DNA of 64,000 nucleotides from assembly GCF_024362525.1 (NCBI RefSeq), contig NZ_CP101458.1, positions 1,178,001-1,242,000 on the forward strand. Reading direction: 5' to 3'. The stretch is from Natrononativus amylolyticus. GTDB lineage: Archaea > Halobacteriota > Halobacteria > Halobacteriales > Natrialbaceae. This document shows, piece after piece, positions 34,735 through 43,818 of the stretch; position 1 is the stretch's first letter; each line of letters begins with the position of its first letter. Position numbers and translations under genes: made by a program. Below the pieces are notes generated by a model that saw only the letters and a list, made by a program, of their open reading frames with translations, ran no database searches and was not told the origin of the DNA.

Positions 34735-35811
34735 TTACCGCGCAGACGGGATCGGGACGGTCTCGACGCCCCGACACTCGATCCGGGTGCCGCCCGCCTC
34801 GCTGGTCGTGACCGAACAGTCCCAGTCGTACGCCGCCGCGAGGTGAGCGACGAAGGTGAGCCCGAGCCCGATCCCGTTCGAGTCGGTGGTGTAACCGGCC
34901 TCGAACACGTCGCTTCGGTCCGCCTCCGGAATCCCGCGGCCGTCGTCGGCGACGTAGAAGCCGTCCTCGAGGCCGCCGAGACGGACGGAAACCGCGTCGC
35001 CGCCGTGTTGGACCGCGTTTCTGAACAGGTTCTCGAGCAGGTAGTGGACGTGGACCGGGTCGGCCCGGATCGTCCGATCGTCGTCGACCGTCAGCGTCGC
35101 CCCCTCGGCGGTGACCTCGGCCCACGCGTCGGCGGCCGCGTCCGCCAGGTCGACCGTCTCGCCGTCGATGGCGACGTCACCGCTCCGTGCGGTGATGAGG
35201 AGGATGTCGATCATCTCCTCGATCCGCTCGAGCGCCGTCTCGACCTCGCCAGCCGCCCGGTCGTCTCCGTCGACGGCGGACGCCAGATACACCTGGGCGA
35301 TCGAAAGCGGGTTCCGGAGCTCGTGGGCGAGCATCCGCGAGAGGCTCTCCAGGCGGTCGTTCTGCCGTCCGAGCTGGCGTTTGTGCGCCTCAGCCTCCCG
35401 CGCTCGAGTGACGGCTCTGGCCTCGTTGAGTCCGATGGCGAGGCCGGCAACGCCCCCCACGGCGGTCACGAGCGCGGCCGTCCAGAGCGGGTTCTCGTTG
35501 GTGACGGCGGGGTTGGCGACGACGAGCCCGAAGACCGCGCTCATCACGACGAGCCCGCCGATACACCAGCCCGCGATCCGCCAGTACGTCTCGGGGTGGA
35601 GGTCGGTTCGCGGGAGCCGGTAGCCGCCGTACAGGATCGCGAGTCCGGGGCCGCCGACGAGGACGAAGTCGATGAGCGCCGCGACCAGCGGCTGACCGGT
35701 CGCCACGTTGATGAGAACGCGGCCCGCGGCGTAGGCGATGTACAGCTCACCGAGGAGGACGATGACGCGCCTGCCATCGACTCGGGAGTCGGCGAGCGAG
35801 GAGATGGACAT
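34735..35811 (-). CDS. Membrane-bound sensor histidine kinase
   Basis: A 358-aa kinase. Four hydrophobic segments (about 17-37, 42-64, 78-99, 108-128) come first, then a short helix and the HisKA dimerisation box LSRMLAHELRNPLSIAQVY with His163. Next are the N-box HYLLENLFRNAVQHGG, G1 YVADDGRGIPEADR and G2 GIGLGLTFV. It lacks PAS, HAMP and receiver domains, so the N-terminal membrane part is the likely sensor. No response regulator lies adjacent, as often in haloarchaea. Convergent with the sulfatase-like gene, with directly abutting stops. Confidence 0.9.
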   Translation of the reverse strand: MSISSLADSRVDGRRVIVLLGELYIAYAAGRVLINVATGQPLVAALIDFVLVGGPGLAILYGGYRLPRTDLHPETYWRIAGWCIGGLVVMSAVFGLVVANPAVTNENPLWTAALVTAVGGVAGLAIGLNEARAVTRAREAEAHKRQLGRQNDRLESLSRMLAHELRNPLSIAQVYLASAVDGDDRAAGEVETALERIEEMIDILLITARSGDVAIDGETVDLADAAADAWAEVTAEGATLTVDDDRTIRADPVHVHYLLENLFRNAVQHGGDAVSVRLGGLEDGFYVADDGRGIPEADRSDVFEAGYTTDSNGIGLGLTFVAHLAAAYDWDCSVTTSEAGGTRIECRGVETVPIPSAR

Positions 35812-35860
35812 GGTGCGGTACCGCGTGGTTCCAGACCTCCGCTCTTAGTAATATGGCTGT

Positions 35861-35867
35861 TTTTATA
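35861..35867 (-). promoter_or_regulatory. TATA-like box of the histidine kinase gene
   Basis: On the minus strand TATAAAA, in an A/T-rich patch (35845-35872), is 50 nt before the kinase ATG at 35811. This implies a leader of some 20-27 nt. Confidence 0.35.
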
Positions 35868-35922
35868 GAATGCGGCGCGGCTCGTCGGATCGAACCGACG
35901 GCTGAGTATCGGCCGTGACCGC

Positions 35923-37374
35923 TCACTCGAGGGTCTTCGGCACCCACTTCCGGTACGGGTCGTCGGTTCGCTCCATCCACGACACCAGCCGATCTGCCAG
36001 CTTCCGGCGCACGCCTTCGTACTCGGGGTGGTCGATCAGGTTGTGTAGCTCTGCGGGGTCCGCCTCGAGGTCGTACAGTTCGTTCACGTCGGGGCCGTTG
36101 TAGACGAGCTTGTACTCCGCCGTTCGAACCATCCGCTGAGTGTAGAGGCCGAACTCCTCGCCGTGGTACTGGGCGAACGTCGAGTCGGGCCACGCCTCCG
36201 GTAGCTTCCCCTCGAGTAACGGGAGGAGACTCCGGGCGTCGAACTCCTCGGGGATCGGAGCGTCGCCGACCTCGAGGAACGTGGGCGCGAGGTCGTGGAG
36301 GTGAACCGGCGCCTCGCAGCGCGTTCCGGGCTCGACGACGCCCGGCCAGCGCACCTGCAGGGGGACGTGGTAGGTCTCCTCGTACATCAGCGGTCCCTTG
36401 TTGAACTGGCGGTGACTGCCGGTGAAGTCGCCGTGGTCCGATGCGTGGACGATCATCGTGTCGTCGGCGAGATCGAGTTCATCGACGGCCTCGAGGATCC
36501 GGCCGAACTGGTCGTCGATCAGCGAGACGAATCCCCAGTACTTCGCGACGGCTTCGGCCCAGGTGTCCCAGTCGAAGTCGGCGACGCCGCGATAGTGGAG
36601 GAACTGCTCGTGAACCGCGGGTTTGCCGTCGTACGTCTCGGCGTAGCTCTCCCAGGGGACGACCTCGCTCGCGTCGTACATCGAGGCGTAGGGTTCGGGA
36701 ACCACGTAGGGGTGGTGGGGGCCGTAGAAGTCCGCCCGGTGGAAGAACGGCGCGTCGGCGTCGGGGCGCTCGTCGTCGGCGTGGGCCTCGAGGGCGTCGA
36801 TGGTGCGCTCGGCCAGGAAGTACGCCCGCGTCGCCTCGACGTCGACGGGGGTTTCGGCGGCGACGAGGGTGCCCTCCTCGGGGTCGTTGTGGGTGTAGAT
36901 CTCGTCGGTGAGAGCCGTCGCCTCGAGCGGTACGCCCAGGTCCGCGCGGTACTCCCGGAACGCCGTGTCGATGTCGTCGTGGTGTCTGTCGCTGCCACCG
37001 AGGTACTCGAAGCCGAAGTCCTCGGGGATCTGGTCGCGGCCGACGTGCCACTTGCCGGTGTAGGTGAGGTCGTAGCCGGCGTCGGCGAGCGCGTCGGAGA
37101 ACGTCGGCAGCTCCGGGGGGAGGTTCGCCCGGATCGCGTCGGCCTCGTGGCAGTTGTTGAGCATTCCGTGGCCGTGCGGGAACCGTCCCGTGAGCAGGGA
37201 GGCGCGCGCGCTCGTACAGATGCTGATCGGGGTGTACGCCGCCGTAAATCGCACCCCCTCACTCGAGAGCCGGTCGAACGCCGGCGTCGCCACGGGCGGC
37301 CCGTCGGGGGCGGTGCAGTCGTACCGTTCCTGGTCGGTGAGGACGAACAGGACGTTCGGGCGGGCGTCTGCCAT
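35923..37374 (-). CDS. Sulfatase with Cys-type active site
   Basis: A 483-aa sulfatase. N-terminal NVLFVLTDQERYD binds metal. The active-site motif ICTSARASLLTG has Cys53-Thr-Ser-Ala-Arg57, matching C-x-[P/A]-x-R and needing conversion to formylglycine. The C-terminal metal motif is in VHASDHGDFTGSHRQFNKGPLMYEETYHVPL. The family includes choline-sulfatase and arylsulfatase. ATG 37372-37374 (MADARPNVLF) is chosen, since the longer frame is Arg-rich. No signal peptide seen. A formylglycine-generating partner was not found in the window. Confidence 0.87.
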   Translation of the reverse strand: MADARPNVLFVLTDQERYDCTAPDGPPVATPAFDRLSSEGVRFTAAYTPISICTSARASLLTGRFPHGHGMLNNCHEADAIRANLPPELPTFSDALADAGYDLTYTGKWHVGRDQIPEDFGFEYLGGSDRHHDDIDTAFREYRADLGVPLEATALTDEIYTHNDPEEGTLVAAETPVDVEATRAYFLAERTIDALEAHADDERPDADAPFFHRADFYGPHHPYVVPEPYASMYDASEVVPWESYAETYDGKPAVHEQFLHYRGVADFDWDTWAEAVAKYWGFVSLIDDQFGRILEAVDELDLADDTMIVHASDHGDFTGSHRQFNKGPLMYEETYHVPLQVRWPGVVEPGTRCEAPVHLHDLAPTFLEVGDAPIPEEFDARSLLPLLEGKLPEAWPDSTFAQYHGEEFGLYTQRMVRTAEYKLVYNGPDVNELYDLEADPAELHNLIDHPEYEGVRRKLADRLVSWMERTDDPYRKWVPKTLE

Positions 37375-37405
37375 CACTCGTCGTACGGCAACCCGTCGGT
37401 TAACG

Positions 37406-37819
37406 TTACGCGTGGCGCTCGCGCCACTCGCCCGGCTCGACGCGCACGCGATCACCGTCGACGACGGTCACGACGTGGTCGTGGATCGGGAACGAGACCG
37501 AGCCCGCTCGCGCCTCCGCGGAGCGCCGCGGCGCGAACAGCCCCTCGAGCGCTTCGGGGTCGAGACAGTCGTAGAGCGGTTCGACCTCGAGAGGGTCGCA
37601 GCCGGCGGCGGTCGCGACGGCGTCGACGATCACGCAGACGAGCGAGTCGTCCCGGGTCGGGTCGTACCGGGTCTCGTAGCCGTCAGCCGGGTCGTCGGGC
37701 AGCCCGCCCTCGAGCGGGTCGTCCGGGCCGGTGTCGGGAGAGAGGTCCGGCGGGTCCCCGCCGTCCTCGAGCGAGGGCGGCCGGGTCGGTGACTCGTCGG
37801 TGTCGCGGATGTCGGCCAT
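37406..37819 (-). CDS. HalOD1 output-domain protein
   Basis: A 137-aa acidic protein. An N-terminal disordered Pro/Asp/Gly-rich half precedes a C-terminal HalOD1 domain, recognised by VCVIVDAVATAAGCDPLEVEPLYDCLDPEALEGLF and the closing VTVVDGDRVRVEP. HalOD1 domains are found in haloarchaeal signal-transduction proteins as output modules. It lies on the same strand as the sulfatase (31 bp apart), 165 bp before a Bat-type regulator, also minus. A regulatory link is plausible but unproven. Confidence 0.82.
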   Translation of the reverse strand: MADIRDTDESPTRPPSLEDGGDPPDLSPDTGPDDPLEGGLPDDPADGYETRYDPTRDDSLVCVIVDAVATAAGCDPLEVEPLYDCLDPEALEGLFAPRRSAEARAGSVSFPIHDHVVTVVDGDRVRVEPGEWRERHA

Positions 37820-37984
37820 CAGTGTCCCACCTCGAGTCGGGACTCGACGTCCGCGGTCGTCCCGTGGTCAGATCGACGGAGAGAGGTCGTCATAGAACGT
37901 AGTGATGGTAAGGGGGGCGGCGGTCGTGAGGATAGTGCGTCTACATAGAACGGTTTCAAGGCAGTCGTCCGCGGTCGCGGCGCC

Positions 37985-38650
37985 TCACTCGGACGACGAC
38001 TCGAGGTCGGCGGCGACCGTGCTCCCGACCAGTCGCGACAGCCCTCGCCGGAGCCGGCGGGAAACCGCGCGCTGACTCACGCCGAACTCCGCGGCGAGGT
38101 CGGTCTGGGTCACCCCCTGGGGCTCCTCGAAGTAGCCCCGGTCGTACGCCAGTCGGATCGTCTCGCGCTGGTCGTCGGTCAGCTGGTAGCCGCCGTCGAG
38201 CGGCGTCGTGCTGGCCGTGTAGATGCGGTTGAGTTCGACCGGCACCTCGTGTCTGTGACAGTACCGCTGGAACGAGCGGATCTGCTCTCGCTCGCCGAAG
38301 CGGAGTTCGAACCGCCAGCCGTCGGTCGTGGCGCGCCCGTTGAGGATCGTCGCGCCGATGCGGGTGATTCCGCGGACGAACCCCTCGACGTCGCTGTTCC
38401 ATCGCGCCCGATAGAGGTGTTCCTCCGGCGTCTCCGAGATCAGCTCGAGCGACAGGACGGCCTCGCGCTCGAGGAGTCGGCGCTCGAAGGCCTCGAAGTC
38501 GGCACACCCCCGAACCCAGAAGAACGGGAGGACACCCTCCTCGGTCGGGACGATCCGCTCGAGGTCGATGCGAACGGAGGGCTCCGCCTCGATCGCCACG
38601 CCCAGGGGGAACTCGGCGAGCGGCAGGCGAAAGTCGGCGATCGTCGCCAT
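37985..38650 (-). CDS. Bat-type HTH-10 transcriptional regulator
   Basis: A 221-aa protein of the bacterioopsin-activator-like family. An N-terminal regulatory domain with the pattern VRGCADFEAFERRLLEREAVLSLELI is followed by the C-terminal HTH_10 (LTDDQRETIRLAYDRGYFEEPQGVTQTDLAAEFGVSQRAVSRRLRRG). The recognition helix is near residues 185-205. These regulators usually control few neighbouring genes or energy metabolism. The nearest downstream genes are the HalOD1 and sulfatase genes on the same strand (165-bp gap), potential targets. Confidence 0.87.
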   Translation of the reverse strand: MATIADFRLPLAEFPLGVAIEAEPSVRIDLERIVPTEEGVLPFFWVRGCADFEAFERRLLEREAVLSLELISETPEEHLYRARWNSDVEGFVRGITRIGATILNGRATTDGWRFELRFGEREQIRSFQRYCHRHEVPVELNRIYTASTTPLDGGYQLTDDQRETIRLAYDRGYFEEPQGVTQTDLAAEFGVSQRAVSRRLRRGLSRLVGSTVAADLESSSE

Positions 38651-38701
38651 AGCCGCGCTACACCACCGCCCGCTAAAAAGACCGGGCCGTCCCGCGCCGG
38701 C

Positions 38702-40003
38702 TCACTCGGCGAACTCGTCGTACGTCGGGCGGTCGGCGTCGCCGGGGAACGACGACACCGGCACCTGGACCTGGTCGCCGCTCTCCATCTCCTTTAGCGT
38801 GATTTCGTCGTTCCCGAGGTCGCGCTCGCCGACGATCACCGTCGTCTCGGCGTTGATCGAGTCGGCGTACTCGAGCTGGGCGCCGAAGGAGCGACCGGCG
38901 ACGTCGCTCTCGACGACGTGGCCGCGCTCGCGGAGGTCACGGGCGATCCGCGCCGCCTCGGCGCGGGTGTCGCCCACCGAGAGGACGTAGTAGTCGGTCG
39001 ACACCGCCTCCTCGGGCCAGACGCCCGCGCGCTGACAGAGCAGCGAGAGGGTGGCGTGGCCGGGCGCGACGCCGACGGCGGGCGTGGGTTGACCGCCGAA
39101 CTGCTCGATGAGGTCGTCGTAGCGCCCGCCGCCGAAGATCGACCGTGAGACCTCGCCCGCGGAGTCGAAGCACTCGAAGACGATGCCGGTGTAGTAGTCG
39201 AGTCCGCGGGCGGTCTCGAGGGAGATCGTACAGTACTCCCGGGCGCCGACGTCCTCGGCGGCCGCGAGCACGTTCTCGAGGTTCTCGACGGCCGCAGTCA
39301 CCCGCTCCGTGCCGGCGACCGCCTCGACCGCCTCCAGATCGCCGCTGGCGATCAGGTCGTCGAACTCGGCGGCCTGGTCGGGGGAGAGGCCGGCGTCGAC
39401 CAGCAGGTCGTGGTACTCCGCGGTTTCGAGCTTCTCCGACTTGTCGACGGCGCGGATCGCCGCCTCGGTGTCGACGTCGGCGTCGTAGCTCTCGAGAACA
39501 CCCCCGAGAAGGTCGCGGTGAGAGATGCGGAACTCGAAGTGCTCCCCCGTGAGCCCGAGGCCCGTGAGCGCGTCGGCCGCCCACGCCAGCACTTCGGCGT
39601 CGGCTTCGGGTTCAGAGGAGCCGAAAACGTCGACGTTCGTCTGGTAGAACTCGCGCTGGCGACCCTGCTGGACCTGCTCGTAGCGCCAGAACGGCCGGGT
39701 CGAGAACCACTTGATCGGCTTGGCCAGCGCCTGCTGTTTGGCGACGACCATCCGGGCCACCGTCGGCGTCAGTTCGGGGGTGAGCGTGACGTGGCGGCCG
39801 CCCCTGTCCTCGAAGGCGTACAGCTCGTCGACGATCTCGTCGCCGCTCTTGTCCGTCCACATCTCTGCGCGTTCGAGCGCCGGCGTTCCGATCTCGCGGA
39901 AGCCGTAGCTGCGGGCGGTTTCCTCGAGCGTGTCGATGGTCGCCCGCCTGGCGGCCATCTCGCCGGGGTAGAAGTCTCGAAAGCCCTTGATCCGGTCGTA
40001 CAT
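38702..40003 (-). CDS. hisS: Histidine--tRNA ligase
   Basis: A 433-aa class II synthetase charging tRNA-His. N-terminal YDRIKGFRDFYPGEMAARRATI precedes motif 1 PALERAEMWTDKSG and motif 2 around RPFWRYEQVQQGRQREFYQ. The HisA block ARGLDYYTGIVFE is followed by GGRYDDLIEQFGG (motif 3). The anticodon-binding domain is at the C-terminus (YYVLSVGDTRAEAARIARDLRERG). Length and motifs are normal. It lies downstream of the PP-loop gene on the same strand, 67 bp away. Confidence 0.95.
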   Translation of the reverse strand: MYDRIKGFRDFYPGEMAARRATIDTLEETARSYGFREIGTPALERAEMWTDKSGDEIVDELYAFEDRGGRHVTLTPELTPTVARMVVAKQQALAKPIKWFSTRPFWRYEQVQQGRQREFYQTNVDVFGSSEPEADAEVLAWAADALTGLGLTGEHFEFRISHRDLLGGVLESYDADVDTEAAIRAVDKSEKLETAEYHDLLVDAGLSPDQAAEFDDLIASGDLEAVEAVAGTERVTAAVENLENVLAAAEDVGAREYCTISLETARGLDYYTGIVFECFDSAGEVSRSIFGGGRYDDLIEQFGGQPTPAVGVAPGHATLSLLCQRAGVWPEEAVSTDYYVLSVGDTRAEAARIARDLRERGHVVESDVAGRSFGAQLEYADSINAETTVIVGERDLGNDEITLKEMESGDQVQVPVSSFPGDADRPTYDEFAE

Positions 40004-40070
40004 GTCCGGTGGTTTGGGCAGCGCGCACTTCTAAGTTCCTGCTCGAGCGCCGTCGACTCGAAAAACCGGA

Positions 40071-40661
40071 CTACCGAACGCCGGTCACGTGGGTCTGCTC
40101 GTGGGCGGGGAACCACTGCTCGAGCGCGCGTTCGCCCTCCCGGTCGGCGATGAGCGCGCGGAGTTCGGCCTCGTAGTCGGCGCGGGTGATCTCCTCGCTC
40201 GGGCCGACGGTGACGTCGAGGGTGGCGTCGACGAGGCGGTCGACGGCGTTCCGGCCGAACCCCGACAGCGGCGCGATGTAGTCGACGCCGTGGCGGTCCT
40301 CCAGGCTCTGGGCCTGGGCGCGCGAGACCGTCGGCACCCGGTCGTCGCGGCGGGTGCCGTCGGCGACGGCGTCGAACCCGTTCGCCGCCACCGTCTCGAG
40401 GGCGTGCTGGTGGACGAGCTGGATCCCGTTGCGGGGGAAGCCGTCCTCGCGGATCCGGTCGACGGCCTCTGTGGCGACCCCGGGGTCGAGCTCGAGGCGT
40501 TCGAAGTCGAACCCGGTGGTCTCGGCCGTCTCCCGGGCGTGTTCCCAGTCGTCGGTGATCCCGAAGTGTGCGGTGACGAGCGTGACGTCGTAGAACTCAC
40601 GGAGGAGCAACGCCGCGAGCGTCGAGTCCTTGCCGCCGCTGTAGAGCAGTCCCAGCCGCAT
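40071..40661 (-). CDS. PP-loop ATPase of the DUF7411/asparagine-synthetase-like fold
   Basis: A 196-aa protein. The N-terminal PP-loop SGGKDST (residues 8-14, [14 protein letters not shown]) indicates adenylation chemistry on an unknown substrate. The fold resembles diphthine-ammonia ligase and tRNA-modification PP-loop enzymes, but no ligase-specific motif was seen. ATG overlaps the PDCD5 stop by one base (TGATG at 40659-40663), so it is translated with PDCD5. In haloarchaea this linkage is regular, suggesting a translation-related role (inference). Confidence 0.8.
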   Translation of the reverse strand: MRLGLLYSGGKDSTLAALLLREFYDVTLVTAHFGITDDWEHARETAETTGFDFERLELDPGVATEAVDRIREDGFPRNGIQLVHQHALETVAANGFDAVADGTRRDDRVPTVSRAQAQSLEDRHGVDYIAPLSGFGRNAVDRLVDATLDVTVGPSEEITRADYEAELRALIADREGERALEQWFPAHEQTHVTGVR

Positions 40662-41011
40662 CAGCGCCGCTGGATGTCGAAGCTCTTCTTCTCGGGCTGG
40701 AGTTCCTTGAGGAGTTTCTTCATCTGGGCGTCGTCGATCTTGCCCTGAATGCGGCCGCTCTGGGCGAGCGCGACGACCTGGCGTTCGACCTGCTCGCCGA
40801 ACTGCTGTTTGCTCATCTTGACCGTGTTGAGTCGCTTCCTGGCGTCGTCGGTCAGGTACTGCCGGAGGATCGCCTGCTTCTGGGCGTCGGCTTGCTGCTG
40901 GGCCGCCTCCTGGGCCTCCTCGTTCTGCTGTTGGCCGGCCTGCTCCTGGAGCTGCTCCATCTTCTGTCGGCGCAGTTCCTCGAGTTCGTCCTCGTCGGGA
41001 GTGCCGCTCAT
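40661..41011 (-). CDS. PDCD5-related DNA-binding protein
   Basis: A 116-aa protein with an extended N-terminal Glu/Gln helix ([27 protein letters not shown]) and the conserved core [44 protein letters not shown], the PDCD5 three-helix fold. Bound nucleic acid or ribosome association is known for the family; exact function is unresolved. Sits between S19e and the PP-loop gene, all minus. Confidence 0.92.
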   Translation of the reverse strand: MSGTPDEDELEELRRQKMEQLQEQAGQQQNEEAQEAAQQQADAQKQAILRQYLTDDARKRLNTVKMSKQQFGEQVERQVVALAQSGRIQGKIDDAQMKKLLKELQPEKKSFDIQRR

Positions 41012-41110
41012 ACCCCACCGTTGGCCGTACCAGGGGAAAATGATTACGGACGCCGCGTCCGCTCGAGGGCGCGAACTGCCGGTACGGACGCGAACGTCGG
41101 AGAAGCCGTC

Positions 41111-41566
41111 TTACGCGTAGCGCTCGAGTTCCGGGCGGTCGAGGTCTTCGAGGACGTTGCCCGCGGTCTCGTCGAGGAGGCTGCGCCCCTCGGCGGTGAT
41201 GCGTCGGCCCTCGCCCTCGGCGGTCTCGACGAGGTCCTCCTCCTCGAGTTGCTGGAGGATGGTCCGGATGAGGTTCCGGGAGCCGTCGACGCGCTTGTCG
41301 GGGGCGACGCGGTAGCGGGTCGAACCGCGTTTGGCACCGCCGTACTCGGTGGCGAGGCGGCTGACGCCGATCGGACCGTTGTCGGCGACCTTGCGGAGGA
41401 GGCTGGCCGCGCGGATCGCCCAGAAGTTCTCCTGTTCGGGTGGCAGCTCGCGGTCGACGCCGCTCTTGGTGAACTGCGCCCACTCGGGTTCCTCGAGTCG
41501 CTCCTCGAAGTCGTCGGCGAGCGCCTCGATGAGGGCATCCGCCGGAACGTCGTACATCGTAGCCAT
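41111..41566 (-). CDS. rps19e: 30S ribosomal protein S19e
   Basis: A 151-aa archaeal/eukaryal-type ribosomal protein. VPADALIEALADDFEERLEEPEWAQFTKSGVDRELPPEQENFWAIRAASLLRKV and GPIGVSRLATEYGGAKRG are signature blocks; the C-terminal winged-helix part is RTILQQLEEEDLVETAEGEGRRIT. Start ATG 41564-41566 (MATMYDVP) is favoured over the longer frame, which is not family-like. It is upstream of PDCD5 (99 bp), in the regular archaeal gene order. Confidence 0.94.
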   Translation of the reverse strand: MATMYDVPADALIEALADDFEERLEEPEWAQFTKSGVDRELPPEQENFWAIRAASLLRKVADNGPIGVSRLATEYGGAKRGSTRYRVAPDKRVDGSRNLIRTILQQLEEEDLVETAEGEGRRITAEGRSLLDETAGNVLEDLDRPELERYA

Positions 41567-41698
41567 TGGCGTTTCGTTCCCTTCGGCGGCATTTAAGGCC
41601 ATCGTTGTCCGCTCGCGGGCCGTCTCCGCGGCCGTAGCGACGCGGCCGGCTCGCGCCTCGACCGGTTCGTTTTTCGCTCTCGCCTCGAGAGGGACCGT

Positions 41699-42595
41699 AT
41701 GGACGAACGCGCCGCGCTGGCGCTGTTAGAGAGCGAGCTCGAGCCGGTCGGCGACGACGCGGCGGTCGTCGACGGACTCGTCCTCACGATCGACATGCTC
41801 CACGAGCGGACGGACTTCCCCGCCGGGACGAGCCGCTACACCGCCGGCTGGCGGTCGGTGGGCGCGTCGCTGTCCGACGTCGCGGCGATGGGTGCCGAGG
41901 CGACCGCGGCCGTCGCCGCCTACGCCGCCCCCGAGTTCGACGAGGCGGAGCTGCTGGCGTTCGTTCGCGGCGCCCGCGACGTCTGTGAACGCGTCGACGC
42001 CCGGTACGTCGGCGGCGACCTCGACGGCCACGAGGAGTTCACCGTGGCCTCGACGGCGGTCGGCCGCGTCGACGAGCCGGTGTACCGCTCTGGCGCCGGC
42101 GTCGGCGACCGCGTCTGCGTTACCGGCGCGCTCGGCCGGAGCGCCGCGGCCCTCGAGCTGTTCGAACGCGCCGACGAAACCGGCGACGAACGCGCTCGCG
42201 AGCGAGCCAACGACCTGTTTCGGTTCGAGCCTCGCGTGGACGCCGGGCTGGCGCTGGCCCCCTACGCGAGCGCGATGATGGACTCGAGCGACGGCCTCTC
42301 GCGGTCGCTCCACCAGCTCGCGGCGGCCAGCGACTGCGGGTTCGCGATCCGGTCGGAGCGGGTGCCCGTCGCCGACTCGCTGACGGAACTGGCCGCCGCC
42401 GAACGGGCGCTCGAGCGCGCGCTCACCTTCGGCGAGGACTTCGAACTCGTCTGTACGATCCCCGAGGCGGACCTCGAGGCCGCTCGCGCGGACGCCCCCG
42501 TCCCGCTCTCGGTCGTCGGTGAGGTCGTCGCGGCGGGGGTAACGCTCGACGGGACCGCGCTCGAGGACCGAGGGTACACGCACGGGCGGTCCTGA
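41699..42595 (+). CDS. thiL: Thiamine-monophosphate kinase
   Basis: A 298-aa kinase that makes thiamine diphosphate from TMP and ATP. The AIRS-like fold starts with the Asp-rich site SELEPVGDDAAVVDGLVLTIDMLHERTDFP. Then come the Mg-binding SLSDVAAMGAEATA around residues 62-75, GDLDGH near 107 and ALDSSDGLS-type ASAMMDSSDGLSRSLHQLA near 197. A slightly shorter N-terminus is usual in archaea. Divergent from S19e, convergent with the site-2 protease across 26 bp. Confidence 0.92.
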   Translation: MDERAALALLESELEPVGDDAAVVDGLVLTIDMLHERTDFPAGTSRYTAGWRSVGASLSDVAAMGAEATAAVAAYAAPEFDEAELLAFVRGARDVCERVDARYVGGDLDGHEEFTVASTAVGRVDEPVYRSGAGVGDRVCVTGALGRSAAALELFERADETGDERARERANDLFRFEPRVDAGLALAPYASAMMDSSDGLSRSLHQLAAASDCGFAIRSERVPVADSLTELAAAERALERALTFGEDFELVCTIPEADLEAARADAPVPLSVVGEVVAAGVTLDGTALEDRGYTHGRS

Positions 42596-42621
42596 GAGAC
42601 CGGAACCGTCCGCAGATCGTC

Positions 42622-43788
42622 TCAGCCGACGATGGCGATCGGGACCGGCATGAAACAGAGGACGCCGAGCGCGAACGTGACGACCCCGAGGAGGAGCCGA
42701 CCGGGGCCCAGTCGCTCGTCGTCGACGGGTTTTGCGGGGCCGACCGCCGCGATGAGCGTCGCGAACAGTCCCCAGAACACCCAGATGAACACCGAGTTGC
42801 CGCTCTCGCCGCTCACGTAGTAGAGGTAGCCGGCGAGGCCGAAGAGGACGCCTGGCACGACGGCGGCGATGGTCTCCTGGAGGTCGCCGACCATCGCCCG
42901 GAGGATGTGGCCGCCGTCGAGCTGGCCGACGGGGATCAGGTTGAGGAACGTGATGAACATCCCGACCCAGCCGCCGATGACGACCGGATTGACCGCCGTC
43001 GCCGGGTCGTCACGGTACAGCGGCTGGTCGAAGATCGCCGCGAGGAACTCGAGCAGCGGCGGATAGCCGAGGCGAATCTGAACGGCGTTCGGGCTGTCGA
43101 CGAGACCCGGCGGCGCGGTCACCGGCTGCATGTGGAGGCCGACGACCGTGACGACGACGGTCGCGATCAGCCCCGCGAGCGGGCCCGCGACCCCGATATC
43201 GAACAGCGCCTTCCGGTCGGGCATCCGACCTTTCATCTTGATCACCGCGCCCATCGTCCCGATCAGCGTCGGCACCGGGAGGAAGTAGGGTAACGAGGCG
43301 TTAACACGGTGATAGCGGCTCATCACGTAGTGGCCCATCTCGTGGACGCCCAGCACGCCGAGGATCGCCACGGTGAACGGCCACGCCGCGACGACGGCGC
43401 CGATCGGGTCCTCGAACGGGTTCACGTAGTACCACTGGGCGCCCGCGAACAGCGTCGACGCCACCGTCGCCAGAAACAGGACGACGTTGGTCCAGGGGAC
43501 GCCGTCGACGCCGACGTCGATCGGCTCGGCGACGAGGACGTACTCGCCCTTTCGTGCCGTGAGCTGTGCCTCGTAGCCGGCTTCGCGGAACGCCGGCCAG
43601 AGCTCGCCCATGAGCTGTTCGGGCGGGAGTCGCGGCTCGCCGTAGTACAGCAGCTGCTCGCCGTCGGTTCGCGTCTCGTAGACGGCGAACACCGACTCTA
43701 TCGTCTCGATCGGAGGGCCCTCGAGCGTTCCGGCGCCGGGCGCGCGACGCGAGCCGAACTCGCGAGCCGACCGGTCCGCGTCGTCCAT
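42622..43788 (-). CDS. Site-2 protease family (M50) membrane metalloprotease
   Basis: A 388-aa intramembrane metalloprotease. The zinc motif HEMGH (residues 149-153) lies inside a hydrophobic helix. The second conserved motif is GQLDGGHILRA (third ligand Asp) near residue 300. About six to seven membrane helices surround it, and a cytosolic N-terminal domain of about 75 residues precedes them. It could process membrane-bound regulators or signal peptides; substrate unknown. Start ATG 43788 with a TATA-like TTTATA (43813-43818, minus strand) about 25-30 nt upstream. Confidence 0.9.
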   Translation of the reverse strand: MDDADRSAREFGSRRAPGAGTLEGPPIETIESVFAVYETRTDGEQLLYYGEPRLPPEQLMGELWPAFREAGYEAQLTARKGEYVLVAEPIDVGVDGVPWTNVVLFLATVASTLFAGAQWYYVNPFEDPIGAVVAAWPFTVAILGVLGVHEMGHYVMSRYHRVNASLPYFLPVPTLIGTMGAVIKMKGRMPDRKALFDIGVAGPLAGLIATVVVTVVGLHMQPVTAPPGLVDSPNAVQIRLGYPPLLEFLAAIFDQPLYRDDPATAVNPVVIGGWVGMFITFLNLIPVGQLDGGHILRAMVGDLQETIAAVVPGVLFGLAGYLYYVSGESGNSVFIWVFWGLFATLIAAVGPAKPVDDERLGPGRLLLGVVTFALGVLCFMPVPIAIVG

Positions 43789-43812
43789 CACCGGGAATTC
43801 GGCGCGGTCCGG

Positions 43813-43818
43813 TATAAA
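43813..43818 (-). promoter_or_regulatory. TATA-like box of the M50 protease gene
   Basis: TATAAA read on the plus strand (TTTATA on the minus strand) starts 25 nt before the gene's ATG at 43788. It is consistent with a leaderless transcript. Confidence 0.5.
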
